Shown piece by piece: positions 1 through 14,100 of a stretch of DNA of 64,000 nt. The DNA comes from Diphasiastrum complanatum. Its lineage: Eukaryota; Streptophyta; Lycopodiopsida; Lycopodiales; Lycopodiaceae. Below the pieces are notes generated by a model, which had not been told where the DNA came from, searched no databases, and saw nothing but the letters and a program-made list of their open reading frames with translations. The translations under genes and the position numbers were made by a program. The number at the start of each line of letters is the position of its first letter. Position 1 is the stretch's first letter. Location of the stretch: contig CM055103.1 in NCBI GenBank assembly GCA_029204225.1, forward strand, positions 2,125,720 through 2,189,719, given 5' to 3'.

Positions 1-2190
1 GTGGTGTCCCTCTCTAGAGTTAAATCAAAAGAAGGATCGTTGAGCAACTACTAGATGGGTCCAATGCTTAGGGGTTTAAAATATGACAATAATTTTATAG
101 GGCCATGGAATTTTATCTATATTGAGTTGTGGTTAGGAAGTTGTGGATATTAATCAAGAGAAGCTGTTGATAATAAGTGATGGTAAGTATATCAAGCCAA
201 GTAATGCAAATCATATGCTGGTATTTGCTTGTCCTAGTGATATTGCGGTGGGTTGAGCTCATGCTACCAAAATGGAAAGCAAAGTGTGGCACCAAATGTC
301 AATTCTTGTGCAATAATGATTCACCAAGATGAGAATGGGGGAGTTGAATCACTCACTCCACATTTTGAGAAAATGAAGACTTTGGCTTGTTTGGCAATTG
401 GAAACAACTTGAATGAGCTGAATTGCATAAGAATCTAGTGATTCTCATGATTCTCATTTTTTATGACATCTTGATTATGACACTTTATGCATATGTTGCG
501 AGTAGGATGTGGGTCCAAAATGCATCACCATAGGTTCCTAAGAAAAAAAATGAGGTGCATCACAAAGAGATGAGGTGCATTACAAAGTAGGAGTTGGAAT
601 ATCTTGTACTCATCATTGGTGTGAAAACATTCATTTGAACATAACTAGGATGGATAATGTTATTATACAAAGATAGAACCGGAAACCCTACGAAGTACAA
701 AATTGAAGCTATTTATGTTGGGAAAAAGACAACCGAAGAAAAATGCCACAATTATGAAGAGTTGCTATCAACGTGAGGCGATATTGAAGCATATTCAAGT
801 AGTTTGACCGGGGTCAAAGTGGAGGCCACATGTGAAAATCATGTGGAGAGGGGTAAGTTGGTCCAATTGACATTTTTATAATGTTTTATGTACATATTTC
901 ATAAACCTGTGTAGCCATTGCATGCAAACGAGCTTGATTAGCAAGTCTTCCAGGTGGTATAAATTAGAGATGCTTCATAAAGATCCTAAAGAAGAAAATC
1001 ACAAAAATTCAACTAGAATAATTTTGTTGATTTCATATATTCATAGTCTTGTTGGCACTCTATATAAAATTACAAGCAATACCACTCCAAGAAAATGATA
1101 TATTTTTCAATCAACCAACTTTTCATAATTGCACTAGGTTTTCTGGCTACATTGAATGATCGTTTTGATGGATTCTTGCCAAGTGAAATTGGAAGACAAT
1201 GCAATTTTGATTTTTTGTGGTAAAATCAATATTACAAATTGTATGTAGGTATAAAATTAGCAAGCATTGATGAAAAATATACAATTCCATAGAAAATTTG
1301 AAGCGATTGTTAGTAGGACAATGAAAACTATATCTTTTTTTGATATAAATGTATGTAAGAATAACTTGCATCCTTTTGTGAGCTATTTGATCATGTATCA
1401 TTCCATTTGCTATTTTATCCTTTTATTTTGTAAGTTTCATGTTCCATATTTCACAATGAAATTCTATCATTGTGTCAATTGCTATTGCAAAAGTTTCAAT
1501 CTAGTTTACAAACATCTCCATAACCATTCTTTGCCTCGAAAAAGGCTGCTTCTTGCTAGAAACACAATAAAAATCTTCAAATGTTTATGTATTACTCTTT
1601 TGTAAAAATGAATCCTTATTTTAAAAAATTGTATTTTTGAAACAATCGATATAATGTCAACTTTCAAAATTATGAGAGCAATTACTTATTTACTTCATGT
1701 GTCTACCCAGCAAACTTCGTTCTTATGCACAAATTGTGTTTTAGCAATAAGTATCTTACTTCAACTTGCATGTAATGCATCATCTGAACAATGTTGATGG
1801 TAGATTAGTCTTCTTACTCCATTTTACTTGGGCAACTCTGAAACTTGAATATGTCTTCACATAAATCCAATCTCCAAAAAAAATGACATATATTGCTAGT
1901 GGACAAAATCATTGAAACTAGAAAATTGTAAAGTATAGCCAAATTCGAAGTATTTTGCGCACACAATCAATACAAGGCCGAAACTAAAGCATTTCGCACG
2001 TCAACTCCCCATTTGACATCATTTACTGACACTAATTCCATCTACAACAATCAAGCGTCACAACAGTAATGTGTATTTTTTATGCTAAATCACATCCAAA
2101 AGGGAAAGTATGATTGAGATGCCATTAACATAACATGAAGGAACACCACCGCCAACGACAATCAAATACTAAAACAAATGCAAAGGAAAA
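1..2190. other. Intergenic stretch, nothing recognised
   Basis: AT-rich sequence downstream of PEX2. The longest open frames (up to 112 codons) overlap each other on both strands, are rich in Cys, Phe, Ile and Tyr as expected of random AT-rich DNA, and match no family I know. No LTR ends, RNA genes or repeats were recognised. Confidence 0.5.
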
Positions 2191-2191
2191 C

Positions 2192-2197
2192 TTTATT
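2192..2197 (-). terminator. Candidate PEX2 polyadenylation signal
   Basis: The minus strand reads AATAAA here, about 355 nt past the PEX2 stop codon. This is a plausible 3' UTR length for a plant gene. It is only a hexamer match in AT-rich DNA, and plant signals are loose, so it is a candidate. Confidence 0.3.
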
Positions 2198-2552
2198 GAT
2201 ATGCATCTGAATAAAACCTCTTGATCATCTAGACACCAACTCTAAATGATGGCCATCCAACCCTAGGAAGACCCTTACGAATGAGCTTTTTGTGTTCCCA
2301 AGTAGAAAACCAAAAAATTATTTACCATTAGCATATTTTTATGGTACATAGGCATTTCCCTCTACTCCTTTGTTGTAATACAACTTTCAAAGGTGCTTGG
2401 GTCTGTCCCATTGTTTTTCTAATGTTCACAAATTTGTGAAATGTTTTGGGACTCAAATGGCAATCATCACATAGATTCCTCAAAATATAAACTTTTTGTT
2501 GTCAAAATTACAAAAAAGATGTTCAGGTGGGAACAAAGCTTGGCTAACTTAT

Positions 2553-2858
2553 TCAATCCTGTTGCCCAGGCATTATTCCGATTTGCACATGATGTCTCTT
2601 CATGGCTACAATGGCAGCATCACATCGGACACACTTAAATGATTTACTTGCAATGCACCTAGTGGAAAGACAAAAGTAACAATATAGGTGACTACATGGA
2701 AGCGCTTTATAGGCAACAGTAATTGGGCATGCATCACAAATTGGACAAGCATCTTCCTTTTGGTTGATATCAGACGATTGTCCTCTAGAAAATGGAAACC
2801 CCATGATACCCTTCATAGAAAAAATGTTCAGAAGCGGCAAGACAAGCAGTACAAGTTC
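2553..2858 (-). CDS. PEX2: PEX2 exon 7 with RING domain (residues 251-351)
   Basis: It opens ELVLLVLPLLN after the acceptor TTCACAG. The RING uses C288, C291, C305, H307, C310, C313, C326 and C329, with the core ALPCSHLYCYFC and FKCVRC. These are the zinc ligands expected for PEX2 and all are present. The stop is TGA at 2553-2555. Confidence 0.95.
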   Translation of the reverse strand, partial: ELVLLVLPLLNIFSMKGIMGFPFSRGQSSDINQKEDACPICDACPITVAYKALPCSHLYCYFCLSTRCIASKSFKCVRCDAAIVAMKRHHVQIGIMPGQQD

Positions 2859-5069
2859 CTGTGAAGAAGCATAGAAAGCATCAGTAATCAACAAAATGCC
2901 AAAGACCAATTTCAGAAGTAAACTCGAAAGTTTTGGAAGATACAGCTACAGGACCCAAAACCTTAAACCGTTCAAACACATCAATGTTATGTTTAAGATA
3001 GTACTCAACATAAAAAAAGAGGCATGCAACCTTCCTTCAACCTTATAGAGTCTACCCAAAAAGTCACTGACCATCAACCAAACACTAAATCATCTGAGTA
3101 GTAACGTAATCTACTATTATGATACTGCAATGATGGAACAAGAAAATTAACATTAGGACTTACGTACGGTGACAGATTCTCTTAAGTGTAACATTGAGGA
3201 CATGAAAAAAACACGCGTTCAGACGTGACAATGTCGGCTAAAGCAAGTTGGAGAAAGGAACACATTTTTGGGTAAAGCATTACCGAAAACTCGTGCCAAA
3301 CTAGCTGCTGATTCATATACTCAAAACTGACAGTTCGATTCATGTTCGGTTTCACATATACAAGACGGGCTCTTAGAATCCTTTCCACAATGCTGCGGTA
3401 CCTGTACAAGGTCAAACAAACTTCCTTATGATGCAAGGTTATAAAAAATCAAAAACCTTTCCAAGAAAATGCTGGGTTTCAAACTACGAACTAAATATTC
3501 TTCTACTCTTCTATAGGAGCTTCATAGTTCACAACAAGACGTCAGAGGTTTGAGGCAATCAAACTTCGAGAAGATTTTGGGTTTTGGGTTATGGGTTTAC
3601 ACCTTACTGATGGAATACATGAAAACATCCAGAAAATTACCTTCCAGTAGATAGAAAAAACATCAGGTTGAAACAAGAGGCTATCTTGTACAAGCTCTCT
3701 GCTTTCTGTAGCAGAACCCAAGCCCGGCGTGCCCAAGAACTCTGGAAAAAGCAACATAAATTTGTAATTTAGCTCATAAGATCACCAAAAAAACCATGCA
3801 CTACTAATTATCAGATGTCTCTGAAGACATTTTGCCTTTTGCTTTATCCATTTTTATCTTGTATGTCCTAACTTGTGCAACTGATTGGAGTCAAAACTCC
3901 CGAGCAGCAAGCTCAAGTAGAGGAAAGGAAGCCTTCACCAACCACCACTTATTCGAGAACATTTTGTGCATTCTCCCATGTGATTTCCAAGGGTTTCTGT
4001 TCTTTAAATGTCCAAGAAACCTATAAAAGAAACATGTTTCTCACTATGTACCATGTGTGAAGACTATATCTAAGCTTTGGCATGTACCAGAGTCTATATA
4101 TCCAAAGTGCAACTACGTACACTTACAATTTGAAAATAATGAGAAATTTCCCAACACAAAATGCTAATACCCGTTGAGAATTTTATTCATAACGTTGAAA
4201 CTCCCCTGTTTCTGCTAATTCAACTGTTCCCCTTTGTGGGTTCGTTCATATGCTTCTTTTGTAAAAAAAAGGGGTCACATGATCAAGGATTGCAGGATCT
4301 TGAAGAGAAAGAAAGAAGCTCAGGTCGATATTGCTGCTGAACCAAAGGTTCAAGAGCCTGAAGCTGAGGAAAGTGCATTATGGCAAAAGCTGGAAAAAAT
4401 TCAGATGTCGGTACCTAGATTCGGGTGCCACACAGCATGTCATGCAATTTTGATCGGTTTTCTAATTTTTCAGCATTTAGGAAAAAAAGACTTGTGCACA
4501 CCCATCACATCAGTGGTGAAGGCACAGTCAGTCTGAAATTTTGTAATGGTGTTTCCAGAACTTTTATCAATGTACTTTATGTCCCAAACTTAACCAAGTA
4601 TCTGCTCTCCATTAATTGGATTATTGATTTGAATAATAGAGTTACATTCAATAGTACTCATTGTATTATTTCAGATGTCTTTGGAAAGACATGGATAATG
4701 TCTAAAGAATTGCATATCAAGGTGCATGGGAAGGTCAGGGACCAGGGTAGATGTATGTATGAAGGTGGTCCCCATCTGAAAAGTGGAGTGAATAGACTCG
4801 CTGATAGGAGTGACAAAAAAATTAAGAAACATGTGGGGTGAAAGCCAGTGATTCCATGAGATAAGATACCATGCTGTGTCCTCCACTTCAATGTCGCGTG
4901 TGAAGTCTCCTTACATGGGCCACGCAGACTTCGCAATACAGATAATCAGCTCACGTGACTCCCTGAGATGGATTAAGCACTCATCATAACAGAGGATATT
5001 GGTGACCAACAATAAGAGGCAGAATAAGCAAGAGACGCTGATGTCGGCCACACACACACATATATATAT

Positions 5070-5162
<93 letters not shown>

Positions 5163-8100
5163 AAAAGCGAGATCTTGGGATGGGACCTTTGAAAGCCCAA
5201 GCTAATGCAAAGCAGGAATAAATTTCCGCGAATAGCTGAGGGATGATTTGTATGTCTAATAGGACATACCTAGAATATCATATTCTAACTCTAAAAAACA
5301 CATGCAGAAATGAAAGAGCTAGTATATTGACAAATAGCATATACTTAAAATTATTCTGCCATGCACAACCCTTGAGAACAAAAGAAGAATTGTTATAAAA
5401 GCGGCAGGGCATACAACGTGTTATCTGGGTATGTTTCAATTTTTCACATCTCCTTTAAATTATGTTAAATTATTCAATTATTAAATTGGTTAATAATGTT
5501 TATTTCCTCGATGTAAGGACATAATAGCTTGCTACAACTTGCAAAGCGAAGCAAAAGTATTCTATTACACATTTGCAGCAGCTGTTAGCTTCACAAGGAC
5601 AAACTTTAAAGCGAAATTACAGAAAAAATAAATAGACGTGGCAGGGCATACAATGCGTTATCTTTCAATTTTCTACATCTCCTTTAAATTGGTTAATAAT
5701 GTTTATTTTCTCAATGTAAGGACATAATAGCTTGCTACAACTTGCAAAGGAAAGCAAAAGTATTCTATTACACATTTGCAGCAGCTGGTAACTTCACAAG
5801 GACAAACTTTGAAGCGACATTACAGAAAAAATAAATAGGCCACGAAAAATGTAAGAACACTCCAAAAAACAGAGAGTGAATGTAAGTTGCAGTCAGGTTC
5901 CCAATGAAGCAGCCCATTACTTCTGCTATTAATGTCAGGGAACTGTTGTCAAAAATCAAAGGGATGAAGAAAGAGTAAATGGCAATTGTTTCAGTGAAGC
6001 TGTATTTGAACAAGAATGGCAATTGTTTTGCTGAAGACGAGCTTCTGTCAAAAGTACCTGGTCACTATCACCCCATCGCTGAAAAGCAGAGATCATCTGA
6101 AGACGAGACCATCCATATCGACCACCCACCATAGCCAGGCAATACCAAACCTTCTGATACTTTGTAAGTCCAGGACCTTCTAACCCTGTCCTCACTGAAA
6201 TACCAAATAAATTCAACTTCAGGAACCAGTAATCAGTTCAACAACCACAACCACCTGCAAAACACATGCATGCATGCACACATTTTTGCAATATAAATGA
6301 AAAAATAACATGCATGTGTGTATGTAAATATGTTGCATTCGTAAGAATGCATGCATGTGACATCAATTTTCTGCATGTATGTATATATATGTACATTCAT
6401 AAAAAAGCACGCACCAACACAAACATGTATTTGCAAAAAAGGACATGGGCGCGCATAAGTGTGTCAAATATGATAACCAGGCTATTCAGTAATCAGTTAT
6501 GACATGGCACAGTCCAGTGAGTGAATACGCAAATTGAAGTCCATCAATCGACAATACCGGTTCTGTTCCCAGATCCCATGCCTGCAGTTATACAGCTACT
6601 TGAAAGCTTAGTGGATCTTTTTGTTTTCTCCTCACAAATCTAGACTGTTGCAATTGAAATTCAAGAGTTCAAAAACCTTAATTGATTAGTTGGAATCAAA
6701 TGCAATGACCCATGTTAAGGACTGAGGACATTCTTGATCAAGGTTGCATATCCTTGTTCTATGCCAAAAGCAAATGTATCTAGCTTCACAAAGGAAAGAT
6801 TATTAGATTACATATCAATGTTACGTATCAGATAGGGCTGAAAGAACAAAGTAATCTTCAATTTCCAGAGTCCACCTATGAAAATCTAATATCATCAACC
6901 CCATCATGCATGGCAGGGGAAACGTGACTTTTGCCAAAAACGATCTAAATTTTTTTGGAAGGAATGCCAAAATTAGACTGCCTTGGCTCAGGTACATAGC
7001 CTACACAAAGTTTCCTGACTTCAAAGACAAAGTCACTGCGCACAACTACCATAACTGGAAAGCTTACAAGCTGCTAGATTTTCAAATGAGACCTCTCACC
7101 ATGCTCCTCTGAGCATTCCCCAGGCTGCTCAAGTGAAGGGCATGGCCACAGGCCAATACTGTTTTCTCTCTGCAAAATAATGTTCCTGTCTGATTTTTTT
7201 ATCAACGATCAGAAATTGACTACAGGAATATCCTTCTGAATAAACAAACTTGCTGCAAAGAACTTTCCTATCAAGCAAATGAGGCAACTACACGAATCTG
7301 AGGCAGCCTGACCATCTGCATGTTAACATAGCACCTCATTGAAAATTATCCCCAAAATCAAGGGCTCTAACTTTAAAAAGTAAACATGGGTATACGGTTT
7401 AAAATATAAATAATTGCAAAGCTTAAGCAACCCGGTGAACATGGGACCTCCTGAATGTACAGAACCACAAACGCACAATTACAGCTTCATGAACAGTGGT
7501 GTACTTATCCACAATCTTCTCTTTGTTGTGCCTGTTGCGATTCAAGTTTTGAGTTTATTGTTGGGTTTAACCAAAAGTTTTTGATTCTACAAGATGGACT
7601 TTCTTCCGAACAAGATTCAAACAAACTCATAAGGCCCAAGCTACAAGTTAGAAATATCTAGGTCAACTATGGAGACCCAACTTTGTCTGTGTGCATCTAT
7701 TTTGCTAAAGAGGATCTCTCATGAAAAATGAATACGTAGAATCTCTATAACAGCCTGTCCCTCAAATATAGCTTGCTACATTATGAGGCGTAACTTTGAC
7801 TTGTAAGGCTTAGGTTTGGAGTTTAAGGTTCCAGGTTCCAGATTCACCATACGTTCCAACGCAAGAAGGAAACTAGAGAATGTTGACCGTGAGGGGCAAA
7901 AAAGCTCCCATTGCTAACAATTCATGAATTACAGTAGACAGAAAAAGGGGGAATCCTGAAGGCAAGATAGTACCTCTTCCAGTTGCAGCGAGGCGGCTAA
8001 ATGCACGCTCGTCTCTGTACCGGAGGTTCATCAAAGCATTACCAGGAGTTGGCCGGTCCAACCAAATCGAGAATCTAAAGACCAAAAACTCAAGAAATGC

Positions 8101-11100
8101 ATTAAGCTCTGGTTCATATCGAGAAAGAAGACCTGGCTGCACAAAAGATGCACTAGTAAGGGTGAGCTGTGGCAACGAGATGTGCATCATTGGTGCTACG
8201 CCAAATGCTCAAAATTTGCAAAAAGAACTCATATGAGCTTTGCACAAGAAAATCAAATGGAGCCCACTTGGAAAAACTGTTAGACTCCATCTATTATGTA
8301 CCTGCATCAAAGAAAATACTTTCATAAGCTGTTCCCTTAACATGGCCGTCATCTCCACATCAAGCCTTGCTGCATCAAACTGATTTACCCTTGAAATAGG
8401 AATGGGAGAAAGTCCCTGCAGAGTTTTATCATTGTATATCACATCTATAGATTGATTAGGGCATAAATTCTAAACCTATACAACATGAGCAAAGTATTTT
8501 TGTTGCTAGAAATGAACATGCTAAAAATAAATATTATCAACCACATGCTTTACCTATGCGAAACACACTTGATGCAATTGAATGGGATATAGAACAGGGT
8601 TAATGTCTTAGCAGTTCAAGTTGAACTTTTAGGAGTTACAACAACAATCATAGCAATCAATAGAGCAGATGCCACATGCCAGAAACAATAAAAGAACAAC
8701 AGAATGACAACATATCATTTGATTATGAATCTCGAACTAAGACATGAAGAAAAATACACAATGCACTGCCTTGCAAGCCTCCTACAAAACAGCATTGCTT
8801 CTGAGTTCTCCCTCAAAAGCTCAATGAGGTCCTACTTACATGTGTTTATATATCAAAAGCTGAGAGTTGGGGTTCCTTAAGAGCTGCATAGGGTGGTCCT
8901 GAGAACATCAATGTCATTGAAAGGGTCCAACTGTGAGTGTTAAGGCCCAACAACTCAATAAACCGTGATAAAGTGTCCATAACAACCCCCCTTCCAGAAG
9001 CCTGCCATACGGAACCATCTCATTCCAAATGGAGCTTACAAAACATAGGGAAAGGCCCCACATTCTACAACGAGCAGATTCTTTTTATCAAATTTAGTTT
9101 GTTCGATACAACCTATCCTTGAACACGACCTAGGTACCTAAGCACTCTCCTAACACACACACTGTCAAACACTCACTGAACTCAACTTACAATTCTCAAC
9201 AAGTACATAGCATGATCAAGCATCAAACCCTATGGAGCTGGCTGCCTTGTCTCCTCCCAACCTCTGCTGCATAGAAAGAGATGAGGAATGCCTCTCTCTA
9301 GGCTCACTTATACATAATCCTCATGCACCCTTAACCCTGACACATCCTAGCATCGACTCATGGCAAACTCCATGCATAATCGACACTTGCCACTTGGCAG
9401 TACCCTGACACATAGGCAAGTGAGTAGGCTAACGTGTCACTCATACACTCAACCAAGTGTCCCAGTGAGCATATGACGTGTCATGTTTGACCGGTCATCC
9501 CTGACATGTATTACTCATACACTAGACCAAATGTCCCGAGCATATGACACGTGTCCTGTTAACCAATCAACCTTCTACATTTTAGGAGGTCTGCCCAGGC
9601 ATGACCCAGCGCCCTAAACCAGAGCTTAGAACGTGACTCTAGTCTAGCTTTAATTACCGTTTATTGGCAATGTACTTAGAAAGGTCACCACAAGCCAATG
9701 ACCTAGCCATTTCAATAATTACAATAAATACATGATGTACATCTATCTACGAAAATTGTAAATAACTGGGATAAGGAGGAAAAGCTGTAACATTCCTTCC
9801 CCCCTCAAGTACCATCGTCCACGATGATAAAGCTAGGGTACTATGAACACAGGCTGTGCGCGATCTCCCAAGTAGCATCAGAAAGAGGCTTGCCATGCCA
9901 AGCAACCAAGTGTTCACGGATCAGACGGTTGCGTAAACGCCTCTCGCCTATCCAATATCCTCGTTGGCCCATGAGTCACTTTTCTCTGCTCCTAGAATGC
10001 AAACAAATCATCAGACAACAAGTTATCTCCATCATGTAAAACCCGTTTCAATCTAGAAACATGACACTTTACAAGTCTCAGGCAAACTTAACTTATAAGA
10101 AACATCATTCTAAGGTCCGCAAGAACAAGGCGATAACTTGTAACATTTTCCCATCTTAAGGGTCTTGAGTCCCTGAATACTTGGAGAAACACCATGTCTC
10201 CTACCTCAAACTCTCTAGGTGTGTGATTCTGCTAAGCATAAGCTTTAGCTCAATCCATCGCTCGTCTTACATTCACTTTATCTAACTCAAGCATTTCACT
10301 CATTTGAGTTAGAAAATTAGCCACGCTAGGCACTTTCTAAGAAACTCCTACCGTCTAGCTGGCCTAAAACGATCGTTAAGCTCCAAAGGTCTCATTTTAG
10401 TACTCTCATTATTTTGTCATTGTAAGCAAACTCCAACAGTTTCTTGTGGGGATCTTGATGTTCTTCAACTATTCCAGGATTTGTTGTAACATAAATTCCA
10501 TGGCATCTACCTTTCCAGCCACTTCTTCAATTTTGTAGACAAGACTAGAGTGAGTTTTGGAGGCCTATTCCTGAAGTAGTCAATATTTAAAACTATGTGC
10601 AAAAATAAAGAGCAATTGAGAGAACAACAAACCTAGCAGACTACAATATTTACTTCACCATTCATACAAAAAGCAATTAAAAACACATGCATTCACTCAT
10701 AGATCTGATGCCATTTTAAGTAGATACAAGAAAAATTTTTGTTGCTTTCCATCTATAAGCACAAAACCCTGGTTACAACATGCTTGTACCGTAGAATTGA
10801 AAGATCAATGTTACCATATATCCGCAAGTCACATCATCACATAGAGCTTAAATTGGAAATCAAACAGAATAAATATGAGACAAGCTACATCAAAAATAAG
10901 TACTATATGAAATGTGGCCCACAAATCAACAAATAGATGTCAAATCATAGGCTTGTGAGCCTTGCATAGCATTGAGCAGTCACAACTAATAACAAAAAAA
11001 TACACGTAGAAGACTCTAATATCTACATCTCATCATTCTCATTCTATGACGAGCTCTCCTCACTATTACTAGAAAATGAAGAAAAGGAGGAGACTCAATA

Positions 11101-14100
11101 CTCTCAAAATTGTGGCATAATTTGCCCATGCTAGGGCTCTGCTATCTCTAACTGGATGTTGTTGCTACCGTTGGCTCAACATGAAGAAAGCACTAAATCT
11201 ACCCCTTTGTGTATAGGTGATGACAGATCTACCTATGTGCACATATAACCGCTCATCCCCAACACCATCTTTGTATCCTCAACAATATCCATCTCATTGC
11301 TCAACCTCAATCTCATCATATGCTACCTCTTCCTCCTACTCATCTCCCTCCTGGGCCCCAAGAACATCCTCATCTCATGCAAGCTCTCTATGTGCCCTAG
11401 CCAAAGCCCTTGTAATCCTACGTCACCTGCTATTAGACTCTCTCTTACCGCATACCTCTAGTGGTCCGTTAACCACAAGAGACCGAATGATACATGTTCC
11501 ACCCCGCCATAGGACCCAATCCAGGTCCACCCTCCGTGCCCCAGCCTGTGACCGTAACAACCATTCAACTTCCATCCTAGACAGTGTCCCATACCACTGC
11601 CTGGGCCCTCAACCATCTCCCACCTCAAGCTAGCACTCATCCTGGCTGTGCACACCGCTCGCCATCCACCTCTTCCTAGGTAGATAGAATGGATGGCAAA
11701 TGAGTCCTTCCCTTGTAAACCCCAAAGGTAGGAAACTCCAAGCCATGCGCACATCCTAGACTACGACACGTGGCAACCATGCAGGTTCGCAAGTCACTGG
11801 TCAAGTCAACAGGCCCAATAACCGTTCAGTCTCAAGTTAGGTTTGAGACCTAACGGAGTTGGGTCCCTAACATGCCCTCCCCCTTAAAAAACTCCTCTTC
11901 TAACTCAGTTACCTGCCGGTTCCCGAGCCCTCGTTGACGTACATCAACAATGTGGGATCCCAAGTTTACGAGAAATTTCTGGATTGCGGTGTTTGCCAAG
12001 CTGGGAACACAGTTGCGGATGAGTAGCTCTAAGCATCCTCAGATGGATGGTTAGACAGAGCGAGTGAATCGGATCTTGGAAGATATGCTTAGGGCATATG
12101 TGAGTAGTATGCGAACAGACTGGGTAAAGCATTTACCGCTATTGGAGTTCGCGTACAATGATAAGAGACATGCGTCCACTGGATTGAGTCCATTTGAGCT
12201 CAATTATGGTTTCAGGCCAGTAAGTCCTGCAATCATAGGGATTCCGCATAGGGTACCTAGTGTTGTAGAGTTTTTGGCTCAGATACACAAGCTAGAGTTG
12301 GCACGAAACTTGTCCAAAGCTGTAGCTAGGGCAGAGAGTTATGCTCGTGAGAACCGTACCTATCTGGAATTTGAGAATAGAGATTGGGTGTATTTACTAG
12401 TCCCTTCGCAGTTGAAGGTCCTACGCACAAGAAAGTGCACCAAGTTATCTCCTAGGTATTGTGGACCATGGTTGATTATTAAGAAGGTGAGCCAAGTAGC
12501 TTATAAGCTACAGCTACCCGTGGGATGCAAGGTGCATCCAGTATTCCATGTTAGCAAACTGAAGAAATGTTTGCATGATGGCGATAGCCTGGGGGAAGGT
12601 CTAGTGTCTCTTGAGGAGAAAGACACCACAGGTTATGGGCTAGACAGAATCCTAGATCAAAGGGAGCAACGATTGCAGAATCGTCTCCTTCAAGAGTATC
12701 TAGTAACCTGGAAAGGGCATCCTTTGTCAGATGCTACCTGGGAGACGCGACAGGCGTTGCAGAAATCTTACCCAGAGTTTGTCATCGAGGACCGATGACT
12801 TGCCAGAGGAGGGAAGGATTGTTAGAGTCCAGTTACGACTCTATCATGATCTCGGCATGGCCGGTCACCAGAGGGCCTGAGGCCAAGTACTGGCAAGGGC
12901 CGGTGACCGAAGAGGACATCTGTCCCAAGTTGGGACCGGTGCGTCACTAGCAGTGACCCAGTGTGGCCGCCTGACAAGCTGTCAGAGATGCGGTGTGTCT
13001 TGACCGTCAGGACCCTAGCCGTCAGTGACGAGATGCTAGCCGGCAAGTAGTCGGGGTGACCAAGAGGGTCACAGGTCTTTGGTGGGGCACGGGGGTGGTA
13101 CCCTATGAGTCACTCAATATTCACGGGTCACAGGGGCCATGCATGCCATATGGACTGATCACCCACAGGTGGATGCCATGTGCTAGTTGACGGGAATAGC
13201 AAGTAGAAGGACTCAAGGAGGGGGTGCCTATGGTTGGGAGGATCATTCTACACACCGGCTTCTAGGATTCACGAGCTTGGAGAGACTGGCTTGTGACAGA
13301 AACCAGGCAGATTTTATAATCTCCTCTTGCAACACAACCCTTCTGCTTGTATCCCTAGATCTCTCACAAAGCTGCCACCATTGTAGATGAAGATGAAACT
13401 TGAGAGCTGGCTAGGGTAACAATCTCCACACCTTGAAGATGGTCGGATCAACCTGCATATGATGTTTGACTATGTTCGTTGAGTACCTCCTTGTTTGATC
13501 GAATCTTGAACCGTGCTCTAATACCATGTTTGAAAACCGACTTGATCATACGAAGTAACCCAAGAAAAGATTCCTATTGTTGTTAGACAATAGTCATACA
13601 CATGAGAGAGAATACAAGTGATGAGAAACTCCAACTATGTCCCATTGCAAATGAGCTAGGGTGCACTACATACTTATAGACTTTGGTCTATGCCAAAAGC
13701 AAAAGCAAAAGCAATTGCCTAATTAACGTCTCTATATATGGTAAAAGCACCAACACCTATCTATAGCAAAACTTGTGCTCCAAATCAAGCACTAGATCTC
13801 GAACTTGACTTTACTATATATTTGTTTGTGAAATTAGAATATATCCAATTTCACAATTTTATATACAAACGTCAGTGATGTCATAAGGTAAAGCTTAGAA
13901 ACAATATACGAGCAACTCAAAAAGTCAAGGATCAAAGTCAAAACAATAATATGAAAAATTAGAGGTAATCATGTCAACATTAACTCAACAAAATTTGGGT
14001 CGTGTAGGCAACCCCACCATTGTGAACCTCTTGATTTGATGCATGTGTGGCAGTCTACAACCCATATGAGGTGAATCGATTGAGCAACTACACGATTCAA

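Noticed and set aside
4973-5200. Minus ORF of poly Ser-Leu
   Set aside because: It is a direct translation of the GA microsatellite; no gene.
6233-6502. ORFs on both strands rich in Cys, His, Met and Tyr
   Set aside because: Caused by ATGCATGC and TATGTATATA simple sequence in PEX2 intron 3.
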